Below the pieces are notes generated by a model. That model did not search any database. It saw only the letters and a list, made by a program, of their open reading frames with translations, and had not been told where the DNA came from. This document shows positions 12,600 to 25,073 of a stretch of DNA of 64,000 nucleotides, piece after piece (positions within the stretch are counted from its first letter, which is position 1; the number at the start of each line of letters is the position of its first letter). The stretch spans positions 2,162,501 through 2,226,500 of the forward strand of contig OX621166.1 in NCBI GenBank assembly GCA_951640195.1, given 5' to 3'. Source of the DNA: Porpolomopsis calyptriformis (lineage: Eukaryota; Basidiomycota; Agaricomycetes; Agaricales; Hygrophoraceae). The position numbers were made by a program, and so were the translations under genes.

Positions 12600-13597
12600 G
12601 CGCGGAACGCCGTTTTTCTCGGACTCCCCCACTCAACCTCCTAATTCTTTTTCTAGTCGTCACGTCCACTTTGCTTTCGCTGATATATAGAATTCCTTTT
12701 TTGTTGACCGTTTGCATACTCTAGGTGTTTTTGCTATCTGTTTCGCTCCCCTTCTCCCACCCCCCCTCCGTTATCTTCCCCCTCTTGCTCTGGTCTCGTG
12801 TTACTTATTTGGAATCCCACTACGCTTTGATACCGAAGACTTTCATTATTTGCCCCTAATATATTTCGTCGATCTAGCTACTGTCCATATTGCATTGTCA
12901 TCTCAAAAGATATCAATCACATCGCATTTTTTTTTTTTAACAATTTATAATTGGCATCCCTAGGTCTGAATAGTCAACTGAAATCTGGATAATAGTTCCC
13001 GTCGGTTTGAAAGGACAATGGGGAGATGAGTATCTGCGGTCGGGAACGTTAGCAGTTGATCGGAAAAGTCCCTTGTGGGTGTATATAATATTGCCATGAC
13101 AGATTTTCTGAAACGGCTTGGGGAGACCAATATATCACTGAAATAAGATGAGAATTCGTGGCATCGTGGTCAACGAACAATGGGACCATCCTATCTTTCA
13201 CTGTCTGGACACGGACACACTTACGTGAATTCTACCAACGGTTTAGCTGATTATCGCGATTCATTCAATACACTCTCTCATACCTGTCCTTTCTCTCTAC
13301 TCCTAACCGTCTTATGATTTGAGCTCGGCCCTAAATTCGGCCATTTTCCGGCTTGGCATGCCCACTTCGGACCACAACGGAACGGCGGGACACACCGGGC
13401 GGAAGGGGGGCCGGGTGTCGGTAAAGCCAGCGCCCTTGACCGCCTCCTCCTCGTCCTCGTCCTCTAAATGGCTCTGCATTGCTCATCGTCGTCGTTGATG
13501 CCCTGAATCAACACCACTCGTGGGGATAACGTGACCGTCATCGCAGTTTATTCCTGACCAACATCCCCTGCCCTTGATTTTATATTATTGAAACTGA
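12600..13597. other. Intergenic region (3' UTR and promoter)
   Basis: 1 kb with T/C-rich DNA just after the HMG stop (12640-12960) and a G-rich patch at 13370-13440. No supported coding region. Confidence 0.5.
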
Positions 13598-16069
13598 ATG
13601 CTCTCCGTCCATGTCGTCCCTACTCCGCCACCTGGAGAGCTGACCTTCCCCCCGACACTAGCAGATCTCAGCAGAAATGCATCCGTCATCTCTACCTCGT
13701 CCAGCTCAGAGTGTCTGCCTTCTCCTCGTCCCAGACGAAATTTTTCGTCTCCGCGAACACAAAGTCCGCACCGCACCTCTCCCCGTGCTCCCAAGCCGCC
13801 ACCTCATCTGACAAGAGAACTCGGCCTTTCACCCGGCCCATACCATGCTACCCCAGCTGACTCGGATGCTTCAGTCGCGCCGGCGCGGCTCAAATCTCGA
13901 AACCCATCCGCAAATACTCGCTTGACAGCGCAAGACTTCAAATTCGGAGCTACCATTGGCGAGGGGTCTTACTCAACCGTGCGTTCCTTTCAGTCGGTCA
14001 ACGCCCTCGTCTCAATGTCGTTTTCGAGTACAGGTGATGCAGGCTACACACCTCGCTACCGGACAGGAATATGCCATCAAAGTGTTGGACAAAGGCCACT
14101 TGGTTCGTAACCAGAAGATGTCAACGGCGTTGGCGGAGAAGAATGCATTAGTCAGACTTGGGGTGGGCCATCCTGGTATTGTTAGACTCTCATGGACGTT
14201 TCACGATGAATGGAGCTTGTGTGCGCATCATCTTTTTTTTTTTTTTTTGTTGTCATTGATCTCGTTGCCATAGATTTCGTACTTGACCTTGCGAGGAATG
14301 GAGAAATGCAGACCCGGATCTCGCACCTCGGTTCCTTGTCCACGGCATGTACACAATACTACTCCGCGCAGATTGTTGATGCCGTGGACTTCATGCACTC
14401 GAAAGGCGTCATCCACCGGTGTGTACCTTCCCACGATAGACTACCTCGTCTCTCATCGTTTGGATCCAGAGACCTCAAGCCTGAGAATTTACTACTAGAT
14501 GATGCTTACCGGATTCGAATCACAGACTTTGGAACAGGCAAGATCTTAGACTCTGATGGTGTGTTCACTCTCCTTCTTGTGCTGAATTCGAAACTAACAT
14601 TTCATCACAGCGGACCGAGCGAAAACCTTTGTCGGTACTGCTCAATACGTCTCTCCGGAACTGCTCGAAGCTTCAGAAACAAGCAAGAGGTGCGTTTTCT
14701 CCTAATTTTAATAACCTTGGCACAACTAATATCTTTCAAGTTCTGACTTGTGGGCTATTGGTTGTATCATATACCAGATGATAGCGGGACGCTTTGCGTT
14801 TCATGCTCTTTCCGATTATCTGACATGGCAAAAGATAAAGCAATTGGAATACAGCTTCCCAGATGGGTTTGACGAACAAGCAAAGGACCTCGTTCAGAAA
14901 CTCTTGGTATGTCTCGTTCTGTGTCCTCCTTGCAAGTTAATTGTTCAGTGACTGGAATATCGCAGGTCCGCGACCCGGCACAGCGCCTTGGAGCAGGTCC
15001 TTTGGGTAGTGATCATGATATGCAAGCCCTTCGAGCTCATACATTCTTTTCCTCGATCCGCTGGGACACCCTCTGGACAGACCAGGCACCTCCATTGGAG
15101 GCTGGGCTCGTTAAGAAGGTCCACCCGCCACTTGATGGTGCGGGTCAGAATTCTGCAGACGCGGGTGGCATCTGGGACGAGCTTGTTGGTGGTGGTGCCC
15201 GGGATTTTGATGAGATTCCATGGGCAGCCGATGGCGAGGGACGGCGGTTTGAACTGGTGGTGCGTAATGGATTTGGAGATATGAGTCTCAGAGAGGAAGG
15301 GCCTATGGGAGAGATTCCCAAGTATGATCATCCCGGGTTTGAATTCCCTAGCCATCTCAAGAATATTGAGGAGGGTGAACCGCCGAAGGGGGGGCTCGTT
15401 GTAGTTGAGGTTCCAAGTCAGTTTCGTGATTCATCTCCAGGATCGGGCAGCTCTTTGGGCGGCAGTCCTGTCGGGCGGTTGGCGGAGTCTGCTGACCCAC
15501 CACGGGGACGCGCTCGGTCGCCCACCCCTATACAAGGCAATGAACCTGCTGGTGATTCCTGGTAAGTCCCTTTCGTTACGCAGGAGGTCTCTTGGATGTT
15601 CACGGTTAGAGTGGCAGGTCGTCACTGTTGCATCCAGGTGAAACTGTTGTGTTCAAGTCGATTGTGGAACCCAGGACTCTGCGTCGTCGCGCAAGTATTC
15701 TGTTTCACATTCCTGTGCGACAGATGAAGACCCAGACGCGGATGTTGATACTAACAACGCATCGGCTCCTTTGTTTGAAGTTGCAACCCAAAGGAAGCGT
15801 GGCGACTGTCAAGTCTGAATTCACATTAAGCGAACCTGATAAAGGAAAGCATGGTCGGAACGCACTCACTGGTGTGGAGCTCAAAGGAGAGTGTATCTTT
15901 GCGGTCGTGACCGTACGTTTTCACACGCATTTTTCAAGATAGCCTTTTTGTCTTACGATAACCTTTCTTCTAGTCATCCAAATCGCACCCCTATTCGACC
16001 CAGAACCCAGGCCTAGCAACCGCCTGGATCCAGAAGATTGATGAAGCGCTTGGGCGGTCTTCCCCCTAG
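13598..16069 (+). CDS. PDK1: PDK1-type AGC kinase with C-terminal PH domain (Pkh1/Ksg1 homologue)
   Basis: Nine exons in frame. After a ~105-residue Ser/Pro-rich leader the kinase domain starts DFKFGATIGEGSYSTV (Gly loop). It has AIKVLDK (VAIK lysine), HRDLKPENLLLDD (catalytic loop), DFGTGKIL, KTFVGTAQYVSPELL (activation segment with the PDK1-type autophosphorylation site), SDLWAIGCIIYQM and VRDPAQRLGAG. DFGT plus TAQYVSPELL is characteristic of PDK1 within the AGC group. After ~170 variable residues comes a PDK1-type PH module (SSLLHPGETVVFKS … RMLILTTHRLLCLKL … ATAWIQKIDEAL). The family phosphorylates activation loops of Ypk/PKA/PKC/S6K kinases, downstream of sphingolipid or phosphoinositide signals, so it acts with the TORC2 subunit encoded at 27.7-29.9 kb. 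The last exon ends RSSP-stop. Confidence 0.92.
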
Positions 16070-16453
16070 CTACCATGACATGCTATTCGGTTTTATGGCT
16101 TCTCGAAGACTTACCGATACACCCCCACTACTTCTTGTGTTCTTAATATCCCACGTATTCGTAACTTTATTACTTTCCATCTCGGTTTGTATGCGCGCTG
16201 TCGGGCTCTGTCAATTTTTTTTTTATTCCTGCAAAGCTTGTGATAATCCAATCGTATGTATACATCCTACTTATTATTTGACTTTTTGTACGAACGGCTA
16301 TGCTATAGATCCATTTGGATTGCTCGGCGGAAAACACAAGTCGACGAGGTGAATGAGATCGCTTGCTTACATGGCAGATTGGCATGAATAAAAGATTTTG
16401 AGCAGGCATTGAGATACTTTAGTTTGTTGTCCAACAGCAATGAATCTGATAGT
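16070..16453. other. Convergent 3' intergenic region
   Basis: Lies between the PDK1 and ILV6 stop codons. AT-rich with an 11-nt T run (16215-16225); no gene seen. Confidence 0.5.
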
Positions 16454-17671
16454 CTAGCCTGGAGGGAGGAGGCTCGCGTCGATAGGACCACCCTCATCTA
16501 AATCATCTGTCTCCTCCTCGGATCTGTGGATCGGAGTCCGTGGCATTGCCATCAAACCTATGAGGAGAGAGGTCATTTCTTCTGGAAAAACAAATGTATG
16601 AGTGGGAGAAATTTGGCGGTCACCTGTCCGGGCTGATTCGAGCACGCCGAAAGGTTTCAAAAGGCTCAAGAAGGCTTCTACCCGGGTGGTTTTAGCTGTG
16701 AGCTCTACGATGACGCTGTTATCGCTAATGTCGACGAGCTTTGCGCCGAACTGGGCTGCGAGGACGGAGATGGAGTGGAGCATCTGGTGTTTGTTGCGAA
16801 GGGCTTGGGAGGGGGTGAGGAGTGGATACTGGTGTTCGGGGTGGGTGCTGTTCTCGATGTTGTGGGCGAGGGCTGCCTGGCGTTCCGCTTTTGATGGGGA
16901 GTTTGTGGCTGCGGGTGGGGGGGAGCGCGGGAAACGCGAGGGTTCTAGGGAAGGGCCACCTTGAAGTTGATCTTCGAGGTATTCGGGGCCTAGGATGGAG
17001 ACTTTGACGAGTAAAAGTTCTCGTGAGATGGTGCGTGTGTCGGTGTAATCCAGAACAGCCCATACGGGTACCTGCAGAGGAGTAAGGACCGAGAACGATT
17101 TTTTAAAAGAACGACGATGAATGGTATTAACGCACGAGGTCCTCGAGCTGTCTTCTGGCCTGCTCAACCACACCATCTTGGCCGCTGAGGACGATACACA
17201 TGCGGCTGAGGTCGCGGATCTCGGTCCTGCAGACGACCAAGGAGTCGATGTTGAACCCACGTCCTGCGAGGGTTCCGGAAACACGAGAAAGGACGCCTGG
17301 TTCGTTTTGGACGAGGCAATTAAAGATATGTCTAGGGCATGATGAAAGTCAAAAAATTTTCATAAAAAGGGGACCGTTATTTCGACAGACTTTTTGAAGG
17401 GCTGTAAACTGGGAGGGGGAGTGTTGTAAAGAATATTTGTCACGGCTTCCTCGGCCGATCTTGAGCGCGGGAGGTCCATCGCTGGAAGGGGAGGTGGACG
17501 GTGTCTGTGCACGCGCTTGTAGTCAAGAGCTGATGTAGAATCATCGATGGGTTTGGGTGGTTGAGGAGGCTTCTGGTGGTCGTTTGAACGGTGAAGACGA
17601 GCTGTTGAGGAAAGAAAACGGGTTGAATGTGATCTGGCCGTTGAGGCGCGTACTCGAAGTAGATTGAACAT
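16454..17671 (-). CDS. ILV6: Acetolactate synthase regulatory (small) subunit, mitochondrial
   Basis: Exons 17671-17391, 17331-17136, 17071-16624 and 16557-16454 give 342 residues. The N-terminus (MFNLLRVRASTARSHSTRFL) is a typical mitochondrial presequence. The ACT domain reads HIFNCLVQNEPGVLSRVSGT, then RGFNIDSLVVCRTE and CIVLSGQDGVVEQARRQL; the C-terminal regulatory domain has GAKLVDISDNSVIVELTAK, ARTGLMAMPRTP and ends DASLLPPG, as in yeast Ilv6. It confers valine feedback on the catalytic subunit Ilv2 at the first common step of branched-chain amino-acid synthesis. The first intron uses the donor GTCTGT, placed so that the protein reads FKKHIFNCLV. It shares a ~98-bp divergent promoter with COG7. 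Confidence 0.95.
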
Positions 17672-17740
17672 TTGTTTTTTTATTTTATTTTATTTTTTAG
17701 TTTTTGGGTGAATTATTCCAAATAAGGCAATCAAGGTTTA

Positions 17741-17748
17741 TCACGTGA
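17741..17748. promoter_or_regulatory. TCACGTGA palindrome between ILV6 and COG7
   Basis: Perfect 8-mer inside the 98-bp divergent promoter, 70 bp from the ILV6 start and 22 bp from the COG7 start. Confidence 0.45.
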
Positions 17749-17769
17749 TATTTCTCGTTCTCTCAAGCA

Positions 17770-20700
17770 ATGTCTGGTCAACGACCTCTTTACCAGTTTG
17801 ATTTCCACATTGCTGATGAAAATATTTGTTTTCGATAGATAACTTTGTCTTTGCCAGTCCAGATTTTGATCCAAATCAATATGCCAACGCTATCCTAGCC
17901 GGAGAGCCTTACCCATCCCAGTCACAACAAGGCGGGAAAATATCCCCCAAAGCATCAGATCCGCCCGCAAAGGAAGACATTTCGTTTGCGATATCCAAGC
18001 TCAACTTTGGGATAGATGATGTCTCCAAGGAGATCAAGACGTTGGTGAGTTTACTTTCGTTCGCTTCTCATATTGGCTTACCGCCTCTTGGTAATAGGTT
18101 TCAGACTACCACGAGGAACTGCTTTCTCAAGCGGCCAACGCAAACAGCCTCTCTGGATCCTTGACCTCAGTTCAAGCCGGTCTTAACGATCTCGATGCTT
18201 CACTTGAAAAGTGAGTTTACGTTTCCTCTCCCTTTTCGTCATCATGACAGCTTAAAGCCAGACTTCGTCTCAAAATTCGCGTCCCATATCAGTCCTTGCA
18301 AACGCACGTATCGCATCTGCAGAGCCTCCAGCAAGCCTCGGATGTCCTCCGCCGTGTGTCTCGCTTTGTCGTCCTCTCTCGGAGACTTGAAGCGCAGATG
18401 CTCGAAATGGAGGGTAGTCCAGATCATGAAGATGACCAAAGCGGTCAGGACGAGACACCAGCGCACAGTACCGGAGTTGACGGCTCCATCCGCGATGCGA
18501 TACGTTCCGCTCTAGGAGAACATGAGGATGAGAAAGAGCGGACTATCGCGAAGGCTGCACTCAGTATTGCCGAACTGAGTACATCATTCTCTATTTGAGT
18601 CGAATAATGGGGCCTCAAATACTGGTTTTCTGGTTGGTATAGTAACGTTACTCGATGGGCCCAAAGAACCGCAACCCGAGGAACAACCCCGTGTAAGAAA
18701 TGGGGAGCGAACACACGAGGTCTTGTCCGACGCCACAACAGGTATTCCCCTGCGCTCTATGAATGCTGTTGCGGCACATATACCGTTTATCGAGGATGCA
18801 CGAGCAAAAGTTACCGCCGAGATGGAATCTATGGTTCTGACAGGGTTATCAACACTTGTGAGTATTCCATTGTATCTTACCCGTTCCCGTGAATATCTTC
18901 AATACCGCTGACGTGACGGCTTTGCACAGAATCAATCTCTTCTGGCCTCTTCCCTTCAAACAGCCTACAATCTCGGTGTCCTTCCTGACCTCATCCAAAA
19001 CTTACTCTCAGATCTCTCAAAACAAGTCGAAGAAAAGATACGATCGGCGTTTGATTTGAATCAGATCTCCAAGGACGCGATTGGTAAAGGTATGTCCGAC
19101 TGTGGTGTATGAATTCGCTGGCCCATACACACCGAACTTATATCTTTTCAGATTCGGCATCCGCAACGCCATCCCAGGGAACTTCACCACAAAATGCAAA
19201 TTACAAGTCGCGTATAAGAACAGAACCGACAAATTTGACGGCGCCTCAGTGGACCATGGCGCTTTGGGCAAGGTTGGAGAATATGGTGGAAGAGATGGCT
19301 GCGTGTTGCATCAAGGTGAGCTAATTCATCTTTTCTGTGGATCAGAATGCGACTTTTGGCAACGGGCAGTCAGAAGTGATAAACACCTCTGATCAGAAAT
19401 GGGGATGGAAAAGCGCTGTTATCAGGGTTCAAGACTCACCCCGAACGCATTCTACCCTCAACTTCTCATGCGCACTTCAAAGGTGTAGATTGCCACCATT
19501 TCTGTGCTTGTTGCAGCCCAAATCGTGCCCACCGGTTTTAATCTTCTATCACTCTCAATTTAGCTGACGCCTCTGCTCGCTATTGAATTGAATAGGTCTA
19601 CACTCTGGAAAAGGTTCTGAAACTAAAGAAAGATACAGTAACCCAAGCCTTGTTTCTAGACGAGGCGATGAAGGTAAGGGGTTTAAACATGCACCGATTC
19701 CAATCCATATATGAAGTATGCCACTTTGTTCTGGGAAGGTGCTGGAGAATAGGCCAAGCGCGACGTTCTGGACTTCACTTGGCAGTTCTTTGGAGAAGCA
19801 TTCTCGGGATTCGACGAAGAGTGTGAACTACCTTCCGGCGTCATACGTTTGTTACTGAAATCAGTTTCACGCCAGACTCCACGTTTCTGCAGCAAACACT
19901 CAGTACGAGTTATCCTAGACTCCTCCGACTTTTCCACGAATTCTTCGCCAAAATAGCCGTGCACACAGACACAGTCTATACCCAGACTTATCAAAGGTAG
20001 GTTTAATTCCATTTCTTTCACATACAGTGACGTTATGCCCGTTTAGTCCAGAAACTGTCCTCGTTCTTCGTGCACTGTCCAACTTTGAAAACATTTACCT
20101 CACGCGATCGACCACGCGACTCAACGAGATCGTAAGCCAAACGTTTTCCAGTGGCGTACGCGCGCCGCCGGGGATGAACGACGGTGTGAATATCGCGAGA
20201 ACGGTTACGAACGAGCTCGATTCAGCGCGGTTCGATCCGTTGTTGGTGAAGAGTGTGGCACGGAATGTGGTCGGATGCATTGACGGTATGTTGGGTCGTG
20301 TTGATGGGTTGGTATGTGCCCGCCTCTTGAACTTATGTGCATGGCATTGATATAGTGGACAGGTGGCGAGAGATAGGTCGGCTGTGGCACTTCAAGGAAG
20401 TACAGCTACCCCACAGCAGATCGTGAACGGGCAACTCGCGTCTTGTTTGTATCATTGCTGGTCGAAGCTCCAAAATCTGAAAGACGAGCATACAGAAGCT
20501 GTCTTTGCGATTCTTTCACCGTCTCTTCAGGTATCATACATTTCTTCCTCGATCTCAAGCGTATCTCACTTGGTTTTGTGTGGTTACAGAATACCCATAG
20601 AGCTTACAGCCGGATCGTTGACCCGCTACTGACGGCTATTCGGCGCGAACTTGGCGCGATTATCGCATGGCTTCACCGCATTGATTTTGGGAAGACACAG

Positions 20701-21472
20701 AGCGTCGGTTCGATGTCAAGTATGGGTGGCGGTCCAAGTGTGTATATGAAGGACTTGGTAGAAAAGTTGGCGTTCGTTAAGGCGGAGGTGTTGAGTAAGT
20801 TCTCCGTCGGCGAAGACGATAAAAAATGGTTCGTGTTATGTCTGATTCCTGTCACGATGGTTAAGACGGTTGTTGGTGACAGGAGGATGTCCATTGTTCG
20901 GTTCGTGATCCGGACGTTCGTACTTCATGTGTCCATCACCAAGCCTCTAGGGGAGAGTGGTAAACTGCAGCTAACAAGTGATATGGCAGAGCTTGAGTTT
21001 GCGCTCAGTGCGTTCATGGTGGAGAGTTCGCAGAGTAAACGTGGAGGGAACCTTGAGAGCGTTGGTGAGGATTACCGTGTGCTGAGGGCGATGAGGTGTG
21101 TAATTATCCTTTTCACCAGATCTTCCTGGGTTGAATGCTTGAAGGCCGCTCCTATTCCTCGACAATGCCCAGCTGGCTTCACCAAAACAGACAGTCGGCC
21201 TCCCTCCTTTGATCGTACTCCATCATATCCTTGTTCGTTCGCCAATTCCGCTGCCACACAGCCTGCATGGATGGCAGGAGGCGGAGTACGTGCGATGGGT
21301 TGACGAACACTCGGAGGAGGAAGCGTGGACACTCGTCGATGGTGGACTAACCCACTGGGAGAAGGTGAAGGAAAGTGAAGGGACAACGGTGGATGACGGA
21401 GTGGAGTATGTGAGATTGGCGAGAACAGTATTGGCGCTGGCACAGGCGGAGGATGGGAGAAAGGGGTTGTAA
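17770..21472 (+). CDS. COG7: Conserved oligomeric Golgi complex subunit 7
   Basis: About 15 exons. The first is seven bases long (ATGTCTG); splicing from 17777 gives MSDNFVFASPDFDPNQYANA, bypassing a stop that would otherwise fall at ~17842. The body matches COG7: an N-terminal coiled-coil with LRLKIRVPYQSLQTHVSHLQ and FVVLSRRLEAQML, the central VYTLEKVLKLKKDTVTQALF, TLSTSYPRLLRLFHEFF, ALSNFENIYLTRSTTRLNEI, and the C-terminal RFVIRTFVLHVSITKPLGES and DMAELEFALSAFM. It is a lobe-B subunit of the COG tether, needed for retrograde traffic and glycosylation-enzyme retention in the Golgi. The intron at about 19315-19593 is unusually long (~280 nt) for this gene; an extra exon inside it cannot be excluded. 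The last acceptor is GCTTGAAG at ~21146. Confidence 0.88.
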
Positions 21473-22078
21473 ATTTCATCTATCAGTGCTGTCGTCCAAG
21501 TATCACATTATTTCAATTGCCATCCCTGTCGCGAATTGTGCTCGTCTTTCAGTGATTGACGCCCAATGCAGTCACGTGTTTGTCACACGTCTCCTCATCA
21601 TTGGAGCGGGAATATTAAATGGTGACTGAATTCCCAACTAAAATGCCTTTCGTTTACTCAGTAGACCAATCACAGAAGAATTACCCCATGACCTCCACCA
21701 GCGACACGTTCCTCGAAGAAGGGGACAAAGCTCCGCGGTTAGGTGATTGACGCCCAGCCAAGACAGGCGGAGATTATCAGCCTAAAAACCCGGTTTCTTC
21801 GCATAATGAAATGGTGAGCGTTCTTAGAGCTACTGATGGTACACATGTCATTGCCTGATGTTATCATTCGTCATAGTGCTATCCTAGGACAGTTGAATGG
21901 TGGAGGAGCGCCTGGGTGTTTATTTATAATTGGCTCTCGATCTTTAAGCCATCCCATCAGGTGCCTTTCTTTGTAGACCCCGATTGGCCTCGTGTCGCCA
22001 CCCTGGACATTGTATTTAAACCCGTCGGACCTTACCGATCCATCTCTCTTTCCAAGCCTTCAACCAGTACTTACCTGA
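21473..22078. other. Intergenic region with a repeated 14-mer
   Basis: Between COG7 and the next gene. Contains the exact direct repeat GTGATTGACGCCCA at 21552-21565 and 21743-21756 and a TCACGTGT at 21572-21579. A TATTTAAA-like sequence sits ~60 bp before the next start codon. No ORF supported. Confidence 0.5.
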
Positions 22079-23415
22079 ATGGCCTATAACTATTACCACA
22101 ACGTCCCTGGTTGGGGCACTAGCCAGGTGCTGTATTTCTTCCGTCTGGGTGTTATCTCTCGTTTTCTCATCGTCTGGGGTCAAGCAGTTCCAATTTGGAC
22201 CGCCCCCCACGCCGACCTTTCAACCACAGCCATCGTGTAAGCCGCTTGTGTTAACCAACCCAAACTTCAAACCATTGATCCTGTTGTCAAGGGGGTGGCC
22301 TTGACTTTTATCGCGCCCACGCTGCGAATGCTGACCCGTGAGTTTCTCTGGGATCCTAAAATTCCAACCTTTATTTCCCCTTGAATAGCTACCTCTACGA
22401 TCATGCGTGGAGGCGCGCTAGAGAACTCCGCGACCCCTCTACCGGTTTCGGGGTCGGGATACACGAAGCGAGGCATTGGCATCGCAGAGCTTATGGTGGC
22501 ATGGTGATAGTTGTCCATTCTAAATTGCTCAGGGTTTGCTGAGTCATTTATAGATTGAAGCCAGATACATGTCACCGGCCGAGATCGGCCACGCTGCAGC
22601 ATACGAAGCTTATCGTACTTGGCTGCATAATAGCTCGATCTATGAGCCACTTAGCGGCGACCTGGAGCGTCAGAGAGAGGGTCTCATCGGTCTGGCCATT
22701 GCCGAGGGTGCCATATCTGTGTTACGAGTTTGGGGCAAATGACTGATAAGCCTTTTACAGCAACACGCCTGCTGCAATCTGTTGGCCGCTCCTTTGATAC
22801 CTACGGCCGCATGGACGCCACTGATGCCGCAGCAGCCACTGCGTCGATCATATTTTTCCAAGTGCGCTCTAGATTCTCTCCACAAAACCTTATCTTACCT
22901 TTCGACAGAGCAGAGAGGGCGAAGATCCTTATTACTCACGTTCACGTTCACGTAGCGGCTCCTATTCTGGCTCTTCTTATGGAGAGCCCTACACTTATGA
23001 CGACTCGTTAATGCTCCCTGGTTCCTCTCGCCATCGGTCTTACTCCAGACCTCGCTCTCACTCCCGCCATCGCTCCCACTCCGGTTCTTCGATGCACGTA
23101 CCGGCTGTGGTACAGTACGCTTCCTCTAGCTCCGCCATTCCCGTACCCCACGCGAACGTCGCTTACGGGGGGTCGTATGACGGCCACTATGGTGGATATT
23201 CACCCTCGCATGGTGGACACCTTCAGTACGGCTCTCAACCCTTGCTTGCGGTGCCTGTTTCGCAATCTGGGGTCCCAGTTGTAGTCTCGAGTAGTGGGAA
23301 ATCACACAAGCATCGGCATTCACATTCCCATTCCCACTCCTCGAGCGGGAGGAGTCGGAGTTCTGACCCAACATTACGGATTGAGTATCCTGGTTATTCT
23401 GCATCTAGGTATTGA
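22079..23415 (+). CDS. Uncharacterised protein, DUF3759/CipC-like helical core and His/Ser/Gly-rich tail
   Basis: About seven exons in frame. It starts MAYNYYHNVPGW, a Tyr/Asn-rich leader followed by FQFGPPPTPTFQPQPS. The core has DFYRAHAANADPYLYDHAWR, then EIGHAAAYEAYRTW … ERQREGLIGLAIAEATRLLQ … DATDAAAATASIIF. That last pattern (AAAYEA … A.AEA..L … A...A) resembles the helical DUF3759/CipC family of fungal stress-induced proteins, but only loosely. The tail begins with an RSRSRSGS-type run and Ser/His-rich stretches (KHRHSHSHSHSSS) that could bind metal or drive condensation. Function unknown. Donors such as GTAAGC at 22230 were chosen because they keep the conserved reading frame. Confidence 0.65.
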
Positions 23416-23525
23416 GAGCAGTGGGCAAGATTTCGGTTCAGTTCATGATTTGTATTGATGTAAAACCACCCCAGTCTATCTATGCCTTGAGCTTGAATTC
23501 GATTTCGTTATTATGTCCTGTATAG

Positions 23526-23533
23526 ACACGTGA
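23526..23533. promoter_or_regulatory. ACACGTGA E-box variant just upstream of QRI7
   Basis: One-base variant of the TCACGTGA element, nine bases before the QRI7 start codon. Confidence 0.3.
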
Positions 23534-23541
23534 CTTACCCA

Positions 23542-25040
23542 ATGTTATCCCGCGTTTGTCGATCACGCCAATTCTCTGTGCTGGCGTTTGAAACTTCCGC
23601 AGACGACACATGCGCTGCTGTCGTCACGTCAGCTCGCGAAATTCTCTCCAATGTGGTCATCAAACAGCACGACCTGTCAGTACACAAACTCAATGTTCTA
23701 GGTAGTAATTTAAATGTTGTTTCCTTATCAGACACGAAACTTTCGGCGGAATACACCCTTCTGTAGCTATAGAAGCTCATCAGCGTAATATGGTATGTTT
23801 CTAGCTGGTTTACCAGGCTTCTTTTCTGGCCTGATTATATTTGCTCATACAGCCTGTTGCTCTACGTAGGGCGTTGGATGAAGCCAAGATGAACATCAAC
23901 GATGTAGACGGCATCGCATACACGAGAGGTCCTGGTACGCCCATCCTCGTCTTGGGGTCTGTTTGACAATAACCCCGGCAGCTGCAAAGGGATGGGAGGA
24001 TGTTTGAGTGTCGGTTCAAATGCCGCAAAAAACATCGCGGCAGCATTGAATAAGCCATTGGTCGGCGTGCATCATATGGTACGGACGTTTGAATTCGTTT
24101 CCTTTGCACTTAGTGATGTGATTCTTCCAGCAAGCGCACGCTCTGACGCCTCTTCTCACGTCGCCACCGCCGGATATCCCCCAATTCCCGTTTATATCGC
24201 TCCTCGTCTCCGGAGGACACACGCTCCTCCTGCTCGCGATGACACATAGGTCCTTCCGCGTGCTGGCGACAACAGCAGACGAAAGCATTGGCAGAGCGTT
24301 CGACAAGGTATCAAGAATGTTGGAACTGGAATGGTCCGATCTCGGACCTGGTGCTGCTTTAGAACGGTTCTGCAGAGCTGGGGATGATCATCCGGATGGT
24401 GAATTATCACTTCCGCTCCCTGCCCCGTCCCAGTTGGTCTTTTCGTATAGCGGACTCCACTCCGCTGTCGAGCGATACATATCCGCTCGCGGTGGCGTTC
24501 AAAATATAGATTTACAGGCGAAACGTGCGTTGGCTCGGGCGTTCCAGACCGCTGCGGTCGCTCAGCTAGAAGAAAAACTCGGCCTCGGGCTATGGTGGTG
24601 TGCGAAGAACGGGGTAAAAGTGGGGGATGTGGTCGTTAGTGGTGGCGTTGCGAGTAACGCATTTTTGAGAGATCGGTGGGTGTGGTGTTTGGTTCTTTTA
24701 TGTTGCGAGACGAGCACTCAGTGTTGCCTGGAGGTTGAGAGATCGTGTTCAGAAGGAGGACGTTGATCGACCTATTAAAGTGACTCTGCCGCCACCATCT
24801 CTGTGCACCGGTCTGTTTTATTCTTTTTGCATAAAACATGGGTGCTTAGGAGGTTTGCATGCAGACAATGCCGCCATGATCGCATGGGCATCCATGCATC
24901 GTTTCCTTGCCCGTGACTACGACAGCTACCAGATTGCCCTCCGCACAAAGTGGAGTATTGAGGAGCTCGTGAGGCAAACTCGTGAAGAAGTACAAGGCAA
25001 TGACGAGTATTTATGTACGGGTGCACGGACCAACACCTAA
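23542..25040 (+). CDS. QRI7: Mitochondrial tRNA N6-adenosine threonylcarbamoyltransferase
   Basis: Seven exons. It starts MLSRVCRSRQFSVLAFETSA, a short presequence running into the ASKHA fold. Diagnostic features: ETSADDTCAAVV (N-terminal ATPase strand), HETFGGIHPSVAIEAHQ, IAYTRGPGMGGCLSVG, the metal-binding HHMQAHAL, FISLLVSGGHTLLL, DESIGRAFDKVSR, and the C-terminal VVSGGVASNAFLRD and DNAAMIAWA. This Kae1/TsaD/Qri7 family transfers the threonylcarbamoyl group to A37 of ANN-decoding tRNAs; the presequence and the Qri7-like form point to the mitochondrial enzyme. The penultimate intron separates SLCTG from LHADNAAMIA. The ATG at 23542 is preferred over an upstream GTG. Confidence 0.93.
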
Positions 25041-25073
25041 CGTGCTAACCAACAACAAATACAATAGAGTCGA

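Noticed and set aside
17826..18164. COG7 appearing truncated by an upstream stop (pseudogene)
   Set aside because: A GT-AG intron from 17777 removes the stop and yields a clean N-terminus.
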